Shown piece after piece: positions 1-8,200 of a stretch of 64,000 bases of DNA (positions are counted from its first letter, which is position 1; each line of letters begins with the position of its first letter). Source of the stretch: Diacronema lutheri (Eukaryota > Haptophyta > Pavlovophyceae > Pavlovales > Pavlovaceae); the NCBI GenBank assembly GCA_019448385.1, contig JAGTXO010000002.1:620001-684000 (forward strand), given 5' to 3'. A program made the translations under genes and the position numbers. Below the pieces are notes generated by a model. The model ran no database searches. It saw nothing but the letters and a program-made list of their open reading frames with translations, and was not told the origin of the DNA.

Positions 1-1492
1 GCATGTCCGTCGGGGCGAGCTGGTGCCTGTAGAGCTGCAGGCGGAGGGGCATCTGCCGATGCAGATTGGAGCACGTGCCCGACTGCGCGACCGGCCGCAG
101 GAAGGCCCACGCGACGTGGTACCAGCCGTCGGGCATCTTCTCGGCGACGTGCTTCTCGGTCACGCTGGGCGAAAAGTCGAGGAGCTCAAAGATGATCAGC
201 ACCTCGGGGTGGAGCACGTGCGCAAAGTCCTCATTGAGTAACAGCTCCTCCTCCCACGCGGGCAGACGCCGCCGTTGGCCGCGCAGCTCGTGCGGCTGCG
301 TCTGCGTTGGCAGAATGTAGCTCAGCTCGCGCGTGCGGCTGCCCTTGCCGGGCTCGGCGCGTGTGGCATGCTCGTGCGCGGTCGTGACCGGCCGCTCGCG
401 CTCGCTCTTGCGCAGCAGCTTGCCCGTCCGCTCGTTGAAGATGTGCACGCGCACGATTGGGTGGATGATCCAGTAGTCGGCGGGAAGCTCGTCCGTCCGG
501 TGCACGACGACCGAGAGCACCTGCCGCTCGGCGGCCGCCTCCTCGTACGAGGTGGCGGCGAGCGAGCCGCGCTTGAAGAGCACGAGCCGGTCGAATGCGG
601 GCAGCGCCTCGTCGTCCGAGTCGGCGCCGTCGCGCTCGCGCCGGTCGCGATTGCGCGTGCCGAGCATGGAGCGCATCGTCAAACTGCTCGCCGCGCTCGA
701 GATTCGGCGCGCAAAAGTCGACAAGTTGCCCGTCAACTTGGGCTCGGCCAAGGTTTGCGTGTTCTCCAGCGAGGTCTCGCCCGGCGGGCGCAGCGTCGTT
801 GTCCGATCGAGCGCACCCGCCGGGAGCTGCGCGCGGTTGCCGCGCCGTCGGTCGGTGCTCTGCGCGCGCGTCACGTCCAGATCGGCGCGCGCAGTCGCGC
901 CGACGGCGACGGACGCGTCGTCGTTCGAGCGGCGCTCGCGGCGGCGCTCCGAACGCGAGCGCGGCGCGCCCTCCTCGCCGCCGCGCGGCTCGGTCGCACC
1001 GGCGCGCGCGCGCCGGCGGCGCGCCAAGCCGCTCTGCTCGTCGCCGTCCGCACTGTCCCGCTCGCCGCGCGAGCGGTTGGGCAGATCGGGCGGGCCGCGC
1101 GCGAGCAGCCCCTCCTCGAGCCCCGCAGCCGCGCCACGCGCGCGCCGGCGGCGCGCCAAGCCGCTCTGCTCGTCGCCGTCCGCACTGTCCCGCTCGCCGC
1201 GCGAGCGGCTAAGCAGGTCGGTCGGGCCACGCGCGAGCAGCCCCTCCTCGAGCTCCGCAGCCGCGCCGCGCGCGCGCCGGCGGCGTGCCAAGCCGCTCTG
1301 CTCGTCGCCGTCCGCGCCGTCGCGCTCGCTGTGCGCGCGATCGGGCGGATCGGGCGGACCGTGCGCAAGCAGTCTCTCATCGAGATCCGAAACCGCGCCG
1401 CGCTCTCGCCCGCGGCGCGACAATGGCGCGTCGCTCGCCGCCTTCGCCCTGCCCTCGACCTTGCGCTGCCGCCTCGCGAGGCCTGTCTCCAT
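1..1492 (-). CDS. AHI1: Jouberin (AHI1) homologue, N-terminal part, cut by window edge
   Basis: An open minus-strand frame runs from an ATG at 1492 (in-frame TGA just upstream at 1532-1534) to the window start, about 497 residues. The C-terminal part seen here contains DYWIIHPIVRVHI, then ILPTQTQPHELRGQRRRLP, WEEELLLNEDF and WAFLRPV. This order matches the conserved segment that precedes the WD40 repeats of Jouberin. Family knowledge: Jouberin sits at the ciliary transition zone and works in ciliogenesis and signalling. The N-terminal 170 residues are low-complexity and Arg/Ala-rich and hold three 44-residue repeats. The WD40 and SH3 parts would lie left of the window. It starts 161 bp from the divergent WW-domain gene. 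Identification is from motif order only. Confidence 0.8.
   Translation of the reverse strand, partial: METGLARRQRKVEGRAKAASDAPLSRRGRERGAVSDLDERLLAHGPPDPPDRAHSERDGADGDEQSGLARRRRARGAAAELEEGLLARGPTDLLSRSRGERDSADGDEQSGLARRRRARGAAAGLEEGLLARGPPDLPNRSRGERDSADGDEQSGLARRRRARAGATEPRGGEEGAPRSRSERRRERRSNDDASVAVGATARADLDVTRAQSTDRRRGNRAQLPAGALDRTTTLRPPGETSLENTQTLAEPKLTGNLSTFARRISSAASSLTMRSMLGTRNRDRRERDGADSDDEALPAFDRLVLFKRGSLAATSYEEAAAERQVLSVVVHRTDELPADYWIIHPIVRVHIFNERTGKLLRKSERERPVTTAHEHATRAEPGKGSRTRELSYILPTQTQPHELRGQRRRLPAWEEELLLNEDFAHVLHPEVLIIFELLDFSPSVTEKHVAEKMPDGWYHVAWAFLRPVAQSGTCSNLHRQMPLRLQLYRHQLAPTDM
1000..1390 (-). repeat. 132-bp tandem repeat coding for 44-residue units in Jouberin
   Basis: Three near-identical units with equivalent positions at 1021, 1153 and 1285 (period 132 bp, a multiple of three, so the frame is kept). 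Each encodes a segment containing [17 protein letters not shown] followed by a Leu/Glu-rich piece. The third copy has diverged toward its outer end. The units lie in the poorly conserved N-terminal extension of the protein. Confidence 0.85.
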
Positions 1493-1653
1493 GACAAACG
1501 GGCGCCCCTTTTGCCCGTTTGAAAAGGCTATTCAAAAAAGTGGGACCCCCTCCCATACGTAATTAGATGTAAATAGACGTCCGCCGACGCACCAGTCAAG
1601 ACCGCCGGGTCGGAGTGTCGAGACGTCGCACGTCCATCCGCGAGACGTCGCAC

Positions 1654-4056
1654 ATGCCATCGACAGACGACGCGCCTCAAGCCGACGCGTTCGCGCGCCT
1701 GGACGACGGCATCGCCGCAGCCAACGCGCTGATCGGCAGTTCGGCCGGCTCGTGCAGCCAAGTCGCCTGGCTCACGCGCGCGCACGCCGAGCTCGCGTCG
1801 TGCGATGAGTCGCATCGCGCCGAGCGGACGGCGGCGGCTCTCGCCGAGCACCTACGTCACGCGCAGGCGGCGGCGGAGGCGGCGGCTGCACAAGCGGAGG
1901 CGGAGCTACTTGGCGCGACTATCGGCGCGACCGCACGCGTCGCCGCCGCAGCCGCCGAATCCGCACTGCGCGCGGCGGAGCTGGGAAACGCGCAAAAGGA
2001 GTGGGAGGCGACGTCGCACGCAAAACTGAGCCGCGTGGCGCTGCTCGACGCCGGGCTGAAGAAGGGGCTTACAGTGCAGGTGAAGCGCGACATGAGCGCG
2101 CAGCACCGCGAGGCGCAGGAGGCGCAGGCGAAGGAGGTTGCGCGCCTCGAGGCCGAGTGCCACGAGGCCTCCGAGGCGGCCAACACGCGCAACCTGAAGG
2201 GCGACCGGCGGTGGAGCGACACGGGCGGCCGGATGACGCACTCGCAGACCAAGCCGGTGATCCAGGCGCTCAAGCGCTCCGAGCAGCTGCAGGAGCAGCT
2301 CGCCGCGGCCAAGCTGAAACTCGCCGACCTCACCGCCAAGGCGCGCGCGACACCGACGAGCGCCGAGCTTGAGGCGTTCTTGCGCAAGGTCTACTCGGCC
2401 AAGGAGTTTGACAAGGCGGAGGCGGCGGCACGCAGCAAGCTGGGCGTCGCAGAGAAGGCGGCGAAGAGGGCGTGCGAAGAGCTCGCCGCCGCCAATACCG
2501 CCGCCAAGCACGAGGGCGACAACGCCGCCGTCGCGGTCGCCGCGCTCTCGGCCGCCGAGGCCGATGCCGAGCTGCTCCGCCCAGGGCCGTCGTCGGCGCT
2601 TGCGCGGATCGGCGCCGAAGTCGAGGAGCGCGTGCGCGTGGAGATGGCGAAGGAGCTCGAGGCGGCGGACATGGCGGCCACTGATGGCACGCTGCAGCTC
2701 CGCGCTCACCTCGCCGCGGCGTTTTCCGCCGTCGCGGCGCTCGTACGCGCCGAGGAGACGAGCGGCCGCGGCAGCACGCTCGCGCCGCCCGAGCGCGTCT
2801 CTTCCGAAGTGCTCGCGGGCGTGGCGGCGCGGCACGCGGACGAGGGCGCGTGCACAGCGGCGCGATACGAGGCGCTCGCGTGCCTCGCCTACCTCGACGC
2901 GCACCGCAGGCGCGCAGAGTTGGAGGCTGCAGAGGCAGCGGTGCGCGAGAAGGCCGCAAAGCACGCAGCCAAGGAGCGGGCGGCCGCTGAGCGCGCGGCC
3001 AAGCGCGCGGCCAAGGCGGCGGAGGAGGCGGCCGCGCGGCACGCGCGACACGCCGGACCCTCGCCTCGCGAGCTGCTCGAGCCGAGCGACTCGGAGGGGG
3101 GCGACGACAGCGTGCACAATGCTCCCGCAGCTGACGTCGCGACGACTCGGGCGCAGCCAAAGTCAAGCGAGGCGCTCGCCGAGGCGCCGCCGCCACTCGC
3201 TGTCGCGCCCGCCGCGCAGCCGATGGCGCAGGCGTCGCAGGGCTTGGCGATCCCGCTCGTCGTCGAGGTGCAGCAGCAGCAGGCGGCGGCACAGCATGCG
3301 TCGGTCGCCGTTGCGGGCGCGCCCGCACCGCCCGTCGTGCAGGCGGCGCAGGACCGCGCGCTCCTGCTCGCGGCGCAGACGGAGCAATCCGAGCAGGACG
3401 AGCAGCACGCGGCGGCGCGCGTGCTTGCCACTCCCATGCCGATGCCCGGCCGACGCGACCTGCCCGCGCCTGCGGCCGCCGTACAGCACCGGCCGCTCGA
3501 CTTGTGGGACGTGCCGCCGCAGCAGATGGCCACGCGGTCGAGCCTATGGGCGGCCGATTTTGGCGCGATCGGGCCGGCGAGGCACGCGCCCGCCGCCGAG
3601 CCGTCACTCGTTGCGACGAGCCAGCAGGCCGCCGCGCACGAGAGCACCGTCGCCCTCTTCATGCAGGAGCCGCTTCTCGACGAGCTCGTGGCCGCCGCGC
3701 GCTCCACCGCAGGCTACGCGCAGGAAGCGCTCTCGCGCCGGATGCGCGGCGCGGAGCAGGCGCGCATCGACGCGCAGGCGGCCGCAGCCGCGCGCGCCGC
3801 GGCGGGAATGCAGCCTGCTGCGCCGATCCCCATGGAGTCGAGCCCATGGCAGGCGGTGCCACACGTCCAGTCTGGCAAGACGTACTGGTGGAACCGCGCG
3901 ACCAACGAAACTCGCTGGGTCAAGCCGACGCAGGCCGTCTGGAACGAGGTGCACGCCGACTCGGGCAAGACGTACTGGTGGAATGTCTCGACGGGCGAAA
4001 CCTCGTGGGAGGTGCCCAAGGCACTTACACCATACGCAGTCGCGCGCGCGCGTTGA
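1654..4056 (+). CDS. Tandem WW-domain protein with long Ala-rich coiled coil
   Basis: Single uninterrupted frame of 800 residues. The first ATG is at 1654 (frame open upstream to a GTG at 1615, which I did not use). Residues of about 50-500 are Ala/Glu/Lys/Arg-rich and read as extended coiled coil. The next 250 are Ala/Pro/Gln-rich and disordered. The C-terminus carries two adjacent WW domains: the first around SGKTYWWNRATNETRWVKP, the second around SGKTYWWNVSTGETSWEVP. Both keep the two signature Trp and the closing Pro. WW domains bind proline-rich ligands and are common in splicing and transcription adaptors, so an adaptor role is inferred. No catalytic domain is visible. It converges with the DUF6816-like gene 84 bp downstream. 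Confidence 0.8.
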   Translation: MPSTDDAPQADAFARLDDGIAAANALIGSSAGSCSQVAWLTRAHAELASCDESHRAERTAAALAEHLRHAQAAAEAAAAQAEAELLGATIGATARVAAAAAESALRAAELGNAQKEWEATSHAKLSRVALLDAGLKKGLTVQVKRDMSAQHREAQEAQAKEVARLEAECHEASEAANTRNLKGDRRWSDTGGRMTHSQTKPVIQALKRSEQLQEQLAAAKLKLADLTAKARATPTSAELEAFLRKVYSAKEFDKAEAAARSKLGVAEKAAKRACEELAAANTAAKHEGDNAAVAVAALSAAEADAELLRPGPSSALARIGAEVEERVRVEMAKELEAADMAATDGTLQLRAHLAAAFSAVAALVRAEETSGRGSTLAPPERVSSEVLAGVAARHADEGACTAARYEALACLAYLDAHRRRAELEAAEAAVREKAAKHAAKERAAAERAAKRAAKAAEEAAARHARHAGPSPRELLEPSDSEGGDDSVHNAPAADVATTRAQPKSSEALAEAPPPLAVAPAAQPMAQASQGLAIPLVVEVQQQQAAAQHASVAVAGAPAPPVVQAAQDRALLLAAQTEQSEQDEQHAAARVLATPMPMPGRRDLPAPAAAVQHRPLDLWDVPPQQMATRSSLWAADFGAIGPARHAPAAEPSLVATSQQAAAHESTVALFMQEPLLDELVAAARSTAGYAQEALSRRMRGAEQARIDAQAAAAARAAAGMQPAAPIPMESSPWQAVPHVQSGKTYWWNRATNETRWVKPTQAVWNEVHADSGKTYWWNVSTGETSWEVPKALTPYAVARAR

Positions 4057-4140
4057 GTCGCGCGCGACAGTTGCAAGCGCGTACGCGCGTACGCGCTTGC
4101 ATCAGCGATGGCCTCGGCGCGTGGCCAGCGCGTGGCTGGA

Positions 4141-5055
4141 TCAAGCCTGGCCTCCCAAGAGTCTGGGACCGGATTCTGTGCTCTCAGTCTGACTCTGCGC
4201 TGGCACGAGCAGCGCCTCGTGCGAGAAGACGAGCACCGGCTGATCGACCGCCTGGAAAAAGAGCGCTTCTTGCTCTGTCGGCTCGAGGTACGCGGCCGTG
4301 AGCAGGTTGCGCCGCACGTTGCCATCGGCGAGGCGCGTGAAAGTCGAGAAAAAGCCGTACGAGCCCGAGACTTGGCGCACGACGCCCTCGACTGCCGAGC
4401 CCCCAAAGGTGACCTGGCGCAGGTGCTCGGACGTGACGAAGATGCCGTCCGCCACGCGCGAGTCGTCCGACTCGCGCGAGTTGAAGAAGAGCTCGACTCG
4501 CTCGGCGTTGCGCTCCTTGCCCGGCCGGAAGACGATGCTGCAGCGATTCGGGTTTCGCGCCGCGTCGTACTCGACGCGTTGAACCACGCGTGCCTCGAGC
4601 GAGCCGTCTACCGCGGAGGCGAGGTTGAAGCGCTTGTCCTCGACGCATCGACCGCCGGCTGGGCTGAAGCGCAGCGAGAACCGGCACGTCGCTTTGCCCA
4701 TGTCAGGCACGCTCACGACGGACAGCCGTTGCAACCCGGGGACCGTGGGCTCGCGCATGATTCGATCGCGCGGTATGGTGGGCGAGGGGAAGACGAACCC
4801 GTCAAACACCTGCGTTGCATCCCATGTGCCCGCGAGCCACGCGGGGTACTGAGTCTCACCGGGCGGCGAGTTGAAGATCGGCTTCACCAGGAGATCCGGC
4901 CGCCGTTGCGAGAGGCGCTCGCCGAGCGTGAGGCGCGCGGTGAACGGCAGCGTGGCGAACGCGCGCCTCGTAACCTCGCCGCTCGCGCACGTTGGGCCAG
5001 CGTGACCTCCGAAGAACACCCCCACCATGAAAGCCGCTCGTCGTCGGGCGCGCAT
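4141..5055 (-). CDS. Plastid-type DUF6816-like conserved protein
   Basis: A 304-residue frame with ATG at 5055. After a basic N-terminus the conserved core begins near residue 60 with PPGETQYPAWLAGTW, followed by FVFPSPTIPRDRIMREP and FSLRFSPAGG. It later has HLRQVTFGGSAVEG and a C-terminal YLEPTEQEALFFQAVDQPV. I recognise this arrangement as the DUF6816 type, known from cyanobacteria and plastids with no assigned reaction. The family name is from memory of the pattern and is tentative. The N-terminus is Arg/Ala-rich with a short hydrophobic segment, compatible with plastid import, and a 5' exon cannot be excluded. A short insertion with 15-bp direct repeats lies just upstream (5083-5187). 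Confidence 0.6.
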   Translation of the reverse strand: MRARRRAAFMVGVFFGGHAGPTCASGEVTRRAFATLPFTARLTLGERLSQRRPDLLVKPIFNSPPGETQYPAWLAGTWDATQVFDGFVFPSPTIPRDRIMREPTVPGLQRLSVVSVPDMGKATCRFSLRFSPAGGRCVEDKRFNLASAVDGSLEARVVQRVEYDAARNPNRCSIVFRPGKERNAERVELFFNSRESDDSRVADGIFVTSEHLRQVTFGGSAVEGVVRQVSGSYGFFSTFTRLADGNVRRNLLTAAYLEPTEQEALFFQAVDQPVLVFSHEALLVPAQSQTESTESGPRLLGGQA

Positions 5056-5082
5056 CGTACTCGTACGCGAATTTTCCGAGTG

Positions 5083-5187
5083 CCAGTCACGCTGAATACT
5101 AACGGCGCTTACGTCAGGACAGCGGGGTCAGCACCAGCTGCGGGGGATCGAGTAGCCACCAATGTCGTCGATCCAGTCACGCTGAAT
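5083..5187. repeat. Short insertion flanked by 15-bp direct repeats
   Basis: CCAGTCACGCTGAAT occurs at 5083-5097 and again at 5173-5187, enclosing 75 bp. The insert begins ACTAACGGCGCTTAC and then has GGGGTCAGCA. This is a diverged version of the start of the dispersed repeat at 14281 and 41661 (ACTAACGACGCTT, then CAGGCGGGTCAGCAGG). The direct repeats look like a target-site duplication. Confidence 0.55.
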
Positions 5188-5205
5188 GAGCACGGCCCTC
5201 ACGAC

Positions 5206-6723
5206 TCACGTGCGGCCCTTCGCGCTCGCCGGCGCGGCCGCGGGCCCTGCCCCTGCACGTTCGTCGGCGGGCAGGCTCGCGTCCCACGCCGCGCGCGCAA
5301 AACCACGCATCACATGAAACGCCTGCACCGCGCCGGGCGTGCCCGGTGCGGCGTGCGAGTCGATGTTTGCGCCCGCGACGAACGAGGCGATTGCGCCGGC
5401 GCCGACCTCGGCCGCGCCGCGCAGGGCGGCCGTTTCCTCGCGCGTGCCGCGCGCCGCGCCGAGCGTGCTTGCGCGCGCGCCGCGCGCGTTCCACCCCCAG
5501 TATGCCGCGTCAGCGAAGAGCGGGAAGCCGTGCATCGCGCCCGCGCACGCGAACGCGCTGGTCGGCACGCGCGCCTCGCGCAGCCGCTCGACGAGAGCGG
5601 CCTGCTGGTCAGCGAGGCATTCGCCTTCGCCGTACACGACGAGCGTGCGCGGCGCGCCGACAAAGCTGGCCGTGTCGTGCAGCGGCGAGATGTGCGGATC
5701 GGCGAGCGGCAGCGGCCCCGCATACGCCGCGGCGAACAGGCGCGCGAGATCGAGCGGTAGGTAATCTGTCGTGTGCGCGTGCGCCCACGAAGGTGACGTC
5801 GTGTCGGACAGGTCAGCCCACGGAGAGAGCAAGATGAGGCCCGCGGGAGGAGGAAGGTGCAGCTGCGCCGCGCGCAGGCACAGCGCGAGTGCGAGGTTGG
5901 CGCCCGCCGACTCGCCGGCGAGCACAATGCCGTGCGCAGGGAATGCGCCGAGCAGCGTGCGGTACAGGTCGAGGAGGCCGTCGAGCGCGCCCGGGTAGGC
6001 GTGCCGCGGTGCACGCCGGTACGTGGCCGCGAGCACGGTGCAGCCGAGGTGGCGCGCGAGGTTGGCCGTGAGCGAGCGGTGCGTCGCCGGGTTGCACAAC
6101 ACGAACGCGCCGCCATGGATGTAGAGCACGAGCCGCCGTTGCGCAAACGGCGGCTCGAGCACGGGTGGCGCCACAGGCGGCGCGCGGCTGCACGCGCGGC
6201 GACGCGGCGCGGCGGCGTGCGGCGGCGTGGGCCAGAGCCATTCGCCACCGCCGATCAGCGCCGAGGCGGGGCATGTGCTCACGCCACCGCGGCCGAACAG
6301 TTCGAGCTGCACCCAGCTGAGGATTGGCAGGAGCGGCGCAATGTCTGTCACGTGTTGCAGCGCGAGCAACCGCCGTGGCACGTTGAAGCTCGCCGCCGCA
6401 AGCATGCCGCGTATCGCGCGCATGCGGCCGTCGCCATCGGCGCAGAGGTACACGGCTGTGAGAATCAGCGCACGCGGCAGGAAGCACGCGGCGAACCGGA
6501 GCCAGCCCAACGGCGCAGCGCAAAACGCGCGGCCAGCCATCGAGACGGCCGCGACGAGCGACACGCGCGACGCGCCGGGCGTGGTGAGCTCCTCGGCCTG
6601 GAGCGCGAGCGTGCGCACGCGCACGTATGACCGCAAGCGCTCGCGCGATTGCTCGGCCATGGCCTCCGCCTCGCGCGCCTCGCGCAGTGCGCCGGTCAGC
6701 GCGCACGACGCCTCGCGTGTCAT
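5206..6723 (-). CDS. HSL/GDXG-type alpha/beta hydrolase (esterase/lipase)
   Basis: A 505-residue frame. I chose the ATG at 6723 because the frame further upstream runs into low-complexity sequence and the divergent neighbour's promoter. The N-terminal 130 residues include hydrophobic stretches, a likely membrane anchor. The core has the oxyanion motif HGGAF starting at His203 after LVLYI, the nucleophile elbow GESAG with Ser272, the segment LADPHISPLHD and the histidine motif GAMHGF. At the usual acidic position of the family (DPL-type) I see GEGECLAD, so Glu may serve or the acid may lie elsewhere. The length exceeds that of bacterial HSL esterases because of the N-terminal region and a C-terminal tail. 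Predicted reaction: hydrolysis of short-chain or lipid esters. The substrate is unknown. Confidence 0.8.
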   Translation of the reverse strand: MTREASCALTGALREAREAEAMAEQSRERLRSYVRVRTLALQAEELTTPGASRVSLVAAVSMAGRAFCAAPLGWLRFAACFLPRALILTAVYLCADGDGRMRAIRGMLAAASFNVPRRLLALQHVTDIAPLLPILSWVQLELFGRGGVSTCPASALIGGGEWLWPTPPHAAAPRRRACSRAPPVAPPVLEPPFAQRRLVLYIHGGAFVLCNPATHRSLTANLARHLGCTVLAATYRRAPRHAYPGALDGLLDLYRTLLGAFPAHGIVLAGESAGANLALALCLRAAQLHLPPPAGLILLSPWADLSDTTSPSWAHAHTTDYLPLDLARLFAAAYAGPLPLADPHISPLHDTASFVGAPRTLVVYGEGECLADQQAALVERLREARVPTSAFACAGAMHGFPLFADAAYWGWNARGARASTLGAARGTREETAALRGAAEVGAGAIASFVAGANIDSHAAPGTPGAVQAFHVMRGFARAAWDASLPADERAGAGPAAAPASAKGRT

Positions 6724-6982
6724 TCGTCCCGCAGTGCTCGTAAACTTGGGCGCATCACCAACGGGCCATTCTTCGGAAACCGCTCCTAAAAAACCTTGAA
6801 AAAGGGCGTGGCGCTCGCTGTGCGCAGGGCGGAGGGCGGGTGCGCAGCGTGCACGTGCGGCGTCGCGAGCGCGCGCGCGCGCGTTTGCCCGGCCGGTCGA
6901 GCGCGCGTCGTAGCCAAGGCCGTCACGCTGATTGCTCGTCCCTAACCCGCGCGCCGCGCGCCCGCGCGCCGCCAGCCTCGCC

Positions 6983-8107
6983 ATGCTCGTCCGTGGGACG
7001 TTTGCGCTCTCGGGCATCGCTCTGCTCGCCGCGATCATCGCGGGCCCGCTGATGGAGCCCAACATGAAGGCGCGCTTGCTTCACTTGCGGCTGCATTCGT
7101 ACTATTCGCGGCACGCGCCGTCGCAGCTCGAGAAGCTCGACTCGCTTGTCGAGAAGTACGCGGGCAACGAGGCGCCGCTGCTGTCCAAGGTGGAGGCAAA
7201 GTACGGCGTCCCCGTGCCAGAGGTCGACGTATGGCAGCTGCACGACCCGGTCGGCGTCGGCGCGTACGTGGCGTATACGGCGGTGAAGGCGCACGCGTTC
7301 GACCTCGCCGTGCACCTCGAGGCGCGCTTCCCGCATGTGCGCGCCACGCTGCGAGCGCAGCTCGCAGAGCTTGGCGAGCGCGCGGCCGCCGTACGCGGCT
7401 TCGCGTCGGCGCCCGCACAGCTCGTACTCGCTGCCCTCGCGTACGTGCTACTTGCCACACGGTCTGGCGGTGCGCGCCGCTGCCTCTCGCTCGCCGTCGT
7501 GAGCGCCGCCGTCGCCCTCGTCATCCGCCCGACCGTTGAAGACGTGTCGCCCGCGAGCCTGCGCGCTGGCGCCGCCGAGCTGCTCGCGCTCGCGGAGCAC
7601 GAGTGGACGCAGCTCGCGCTCGCCGGGCGCGTCGGCGCGACGACAATCTGCGCGCTGTTTGGCGCGCTCACGTGCGGCCGCCACCACAAGAGTTTCGTCC
7701 TCTTCGCGTGGGCGCTCGCTGCGCTCGCCCTTTTGAATCCGCCGCTGCCGCCGTCGGCGTCGACGCTCGACGCGATCGCGCAGCTCGGCGTGGCGGACGG
7801 CGCGTCCGTTTCGCTCTTCCGGCACACGGACGAGAGCCTCTTCGCCGTGCACGACCTCACCTTTTGCACCGTGCTCACGCTCTCGCCCGCCGCGGCGGCG
7901 GGCGGCGCGCTGAACGAGTGGGCGGCGCCCGTGCTGGCGGTCGGCATCGTCGACCGGTGGCTTTTGCTTTCAAACGTGCGCGCGAGCAAGACGGACGAGA
8001 CGCGCGTGCGCATCGATCTGCCCGGCGTCGCGCTCCCAGTCTACTTTTTGCCCCTCACGCTCGGCGTGATGCTCCTCGCCGCCGCGCTGCTCTCTAATCG
8101 GGCATGA
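6983..8107 (+). CDS. Multi-pass membrane protein with N-terminal YAGNE motif
   Basis: A 374-residue frame with ATG at 6983. It starts with a hydrophobic signal/anchor (ALSGIALLAAIIAG). The next region reads SYYSRHAPSQLEKLDSLVEKY followed by AGNEAPLLSKVEAKYG. That pattern (short aromatic start, two Leu-Glu pairs, Lys-Tyr-x-Gly-Asn-Glu) recurs in many unrelated protist membrane proteins, but I know no function for it. Four to five further hydrophobic segments follow, spaced by short polar loops, ending close to the C-terminus. No enzymatic motif is visible. Shares a 259-bp divergent spacer with the esterase and converges on the U2AF65-like gene. Function unknown; endomembrane location inferred. 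Confidence 0.65.
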   Translation: MLVRGTFALSGIALLAAIIAGPLMEPNMKARLLHLRLHSYYSRHAPSQLEKLDSLVEKYAGNEAPLLSKVEAKYGVPVPEVDVWQLHDPVGVGAYVAYTAVKAHAFDLAVHLEARFPHVRATLRAQLAELGERAAAVRGFASAPAQLVLAALAYVLLATRSGGARRCLSLAVVSAAVALVIRPTVEDVSPASLRAGAAELLALAEHEWTQLALAGRVGATTICALFGALTCGRHHKSFVLFAWALAALALLNPPLPPSASTLDAIAQLGVADGASVSLFRHTDESLFAVHDLTFCTVLTLSPAAAAGGALNEWAAPVLAVGIVDRWLLLSNVRASKTDETRVRIDLPGVALPVYFLPLTLGVMLLAAALLSNRA

Positions 8108-8200
8108 GTTGGGGAGGGGCGCGGGTCGTGCCGGAGCAGCACGTGCGACCCTGTGAGAAGAGTGCAGGGTTGAAAAGGTCTGAACAGTCATCGCCCTTTG

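Noticed and set aside
275-1522. 415-residue plus-strand open frame
   Set aside because: It lies antisense to the Jouberin N-terminus. The minus frame has recognisable Jouberin sequence, and this one has only Arg/Ala repeats.
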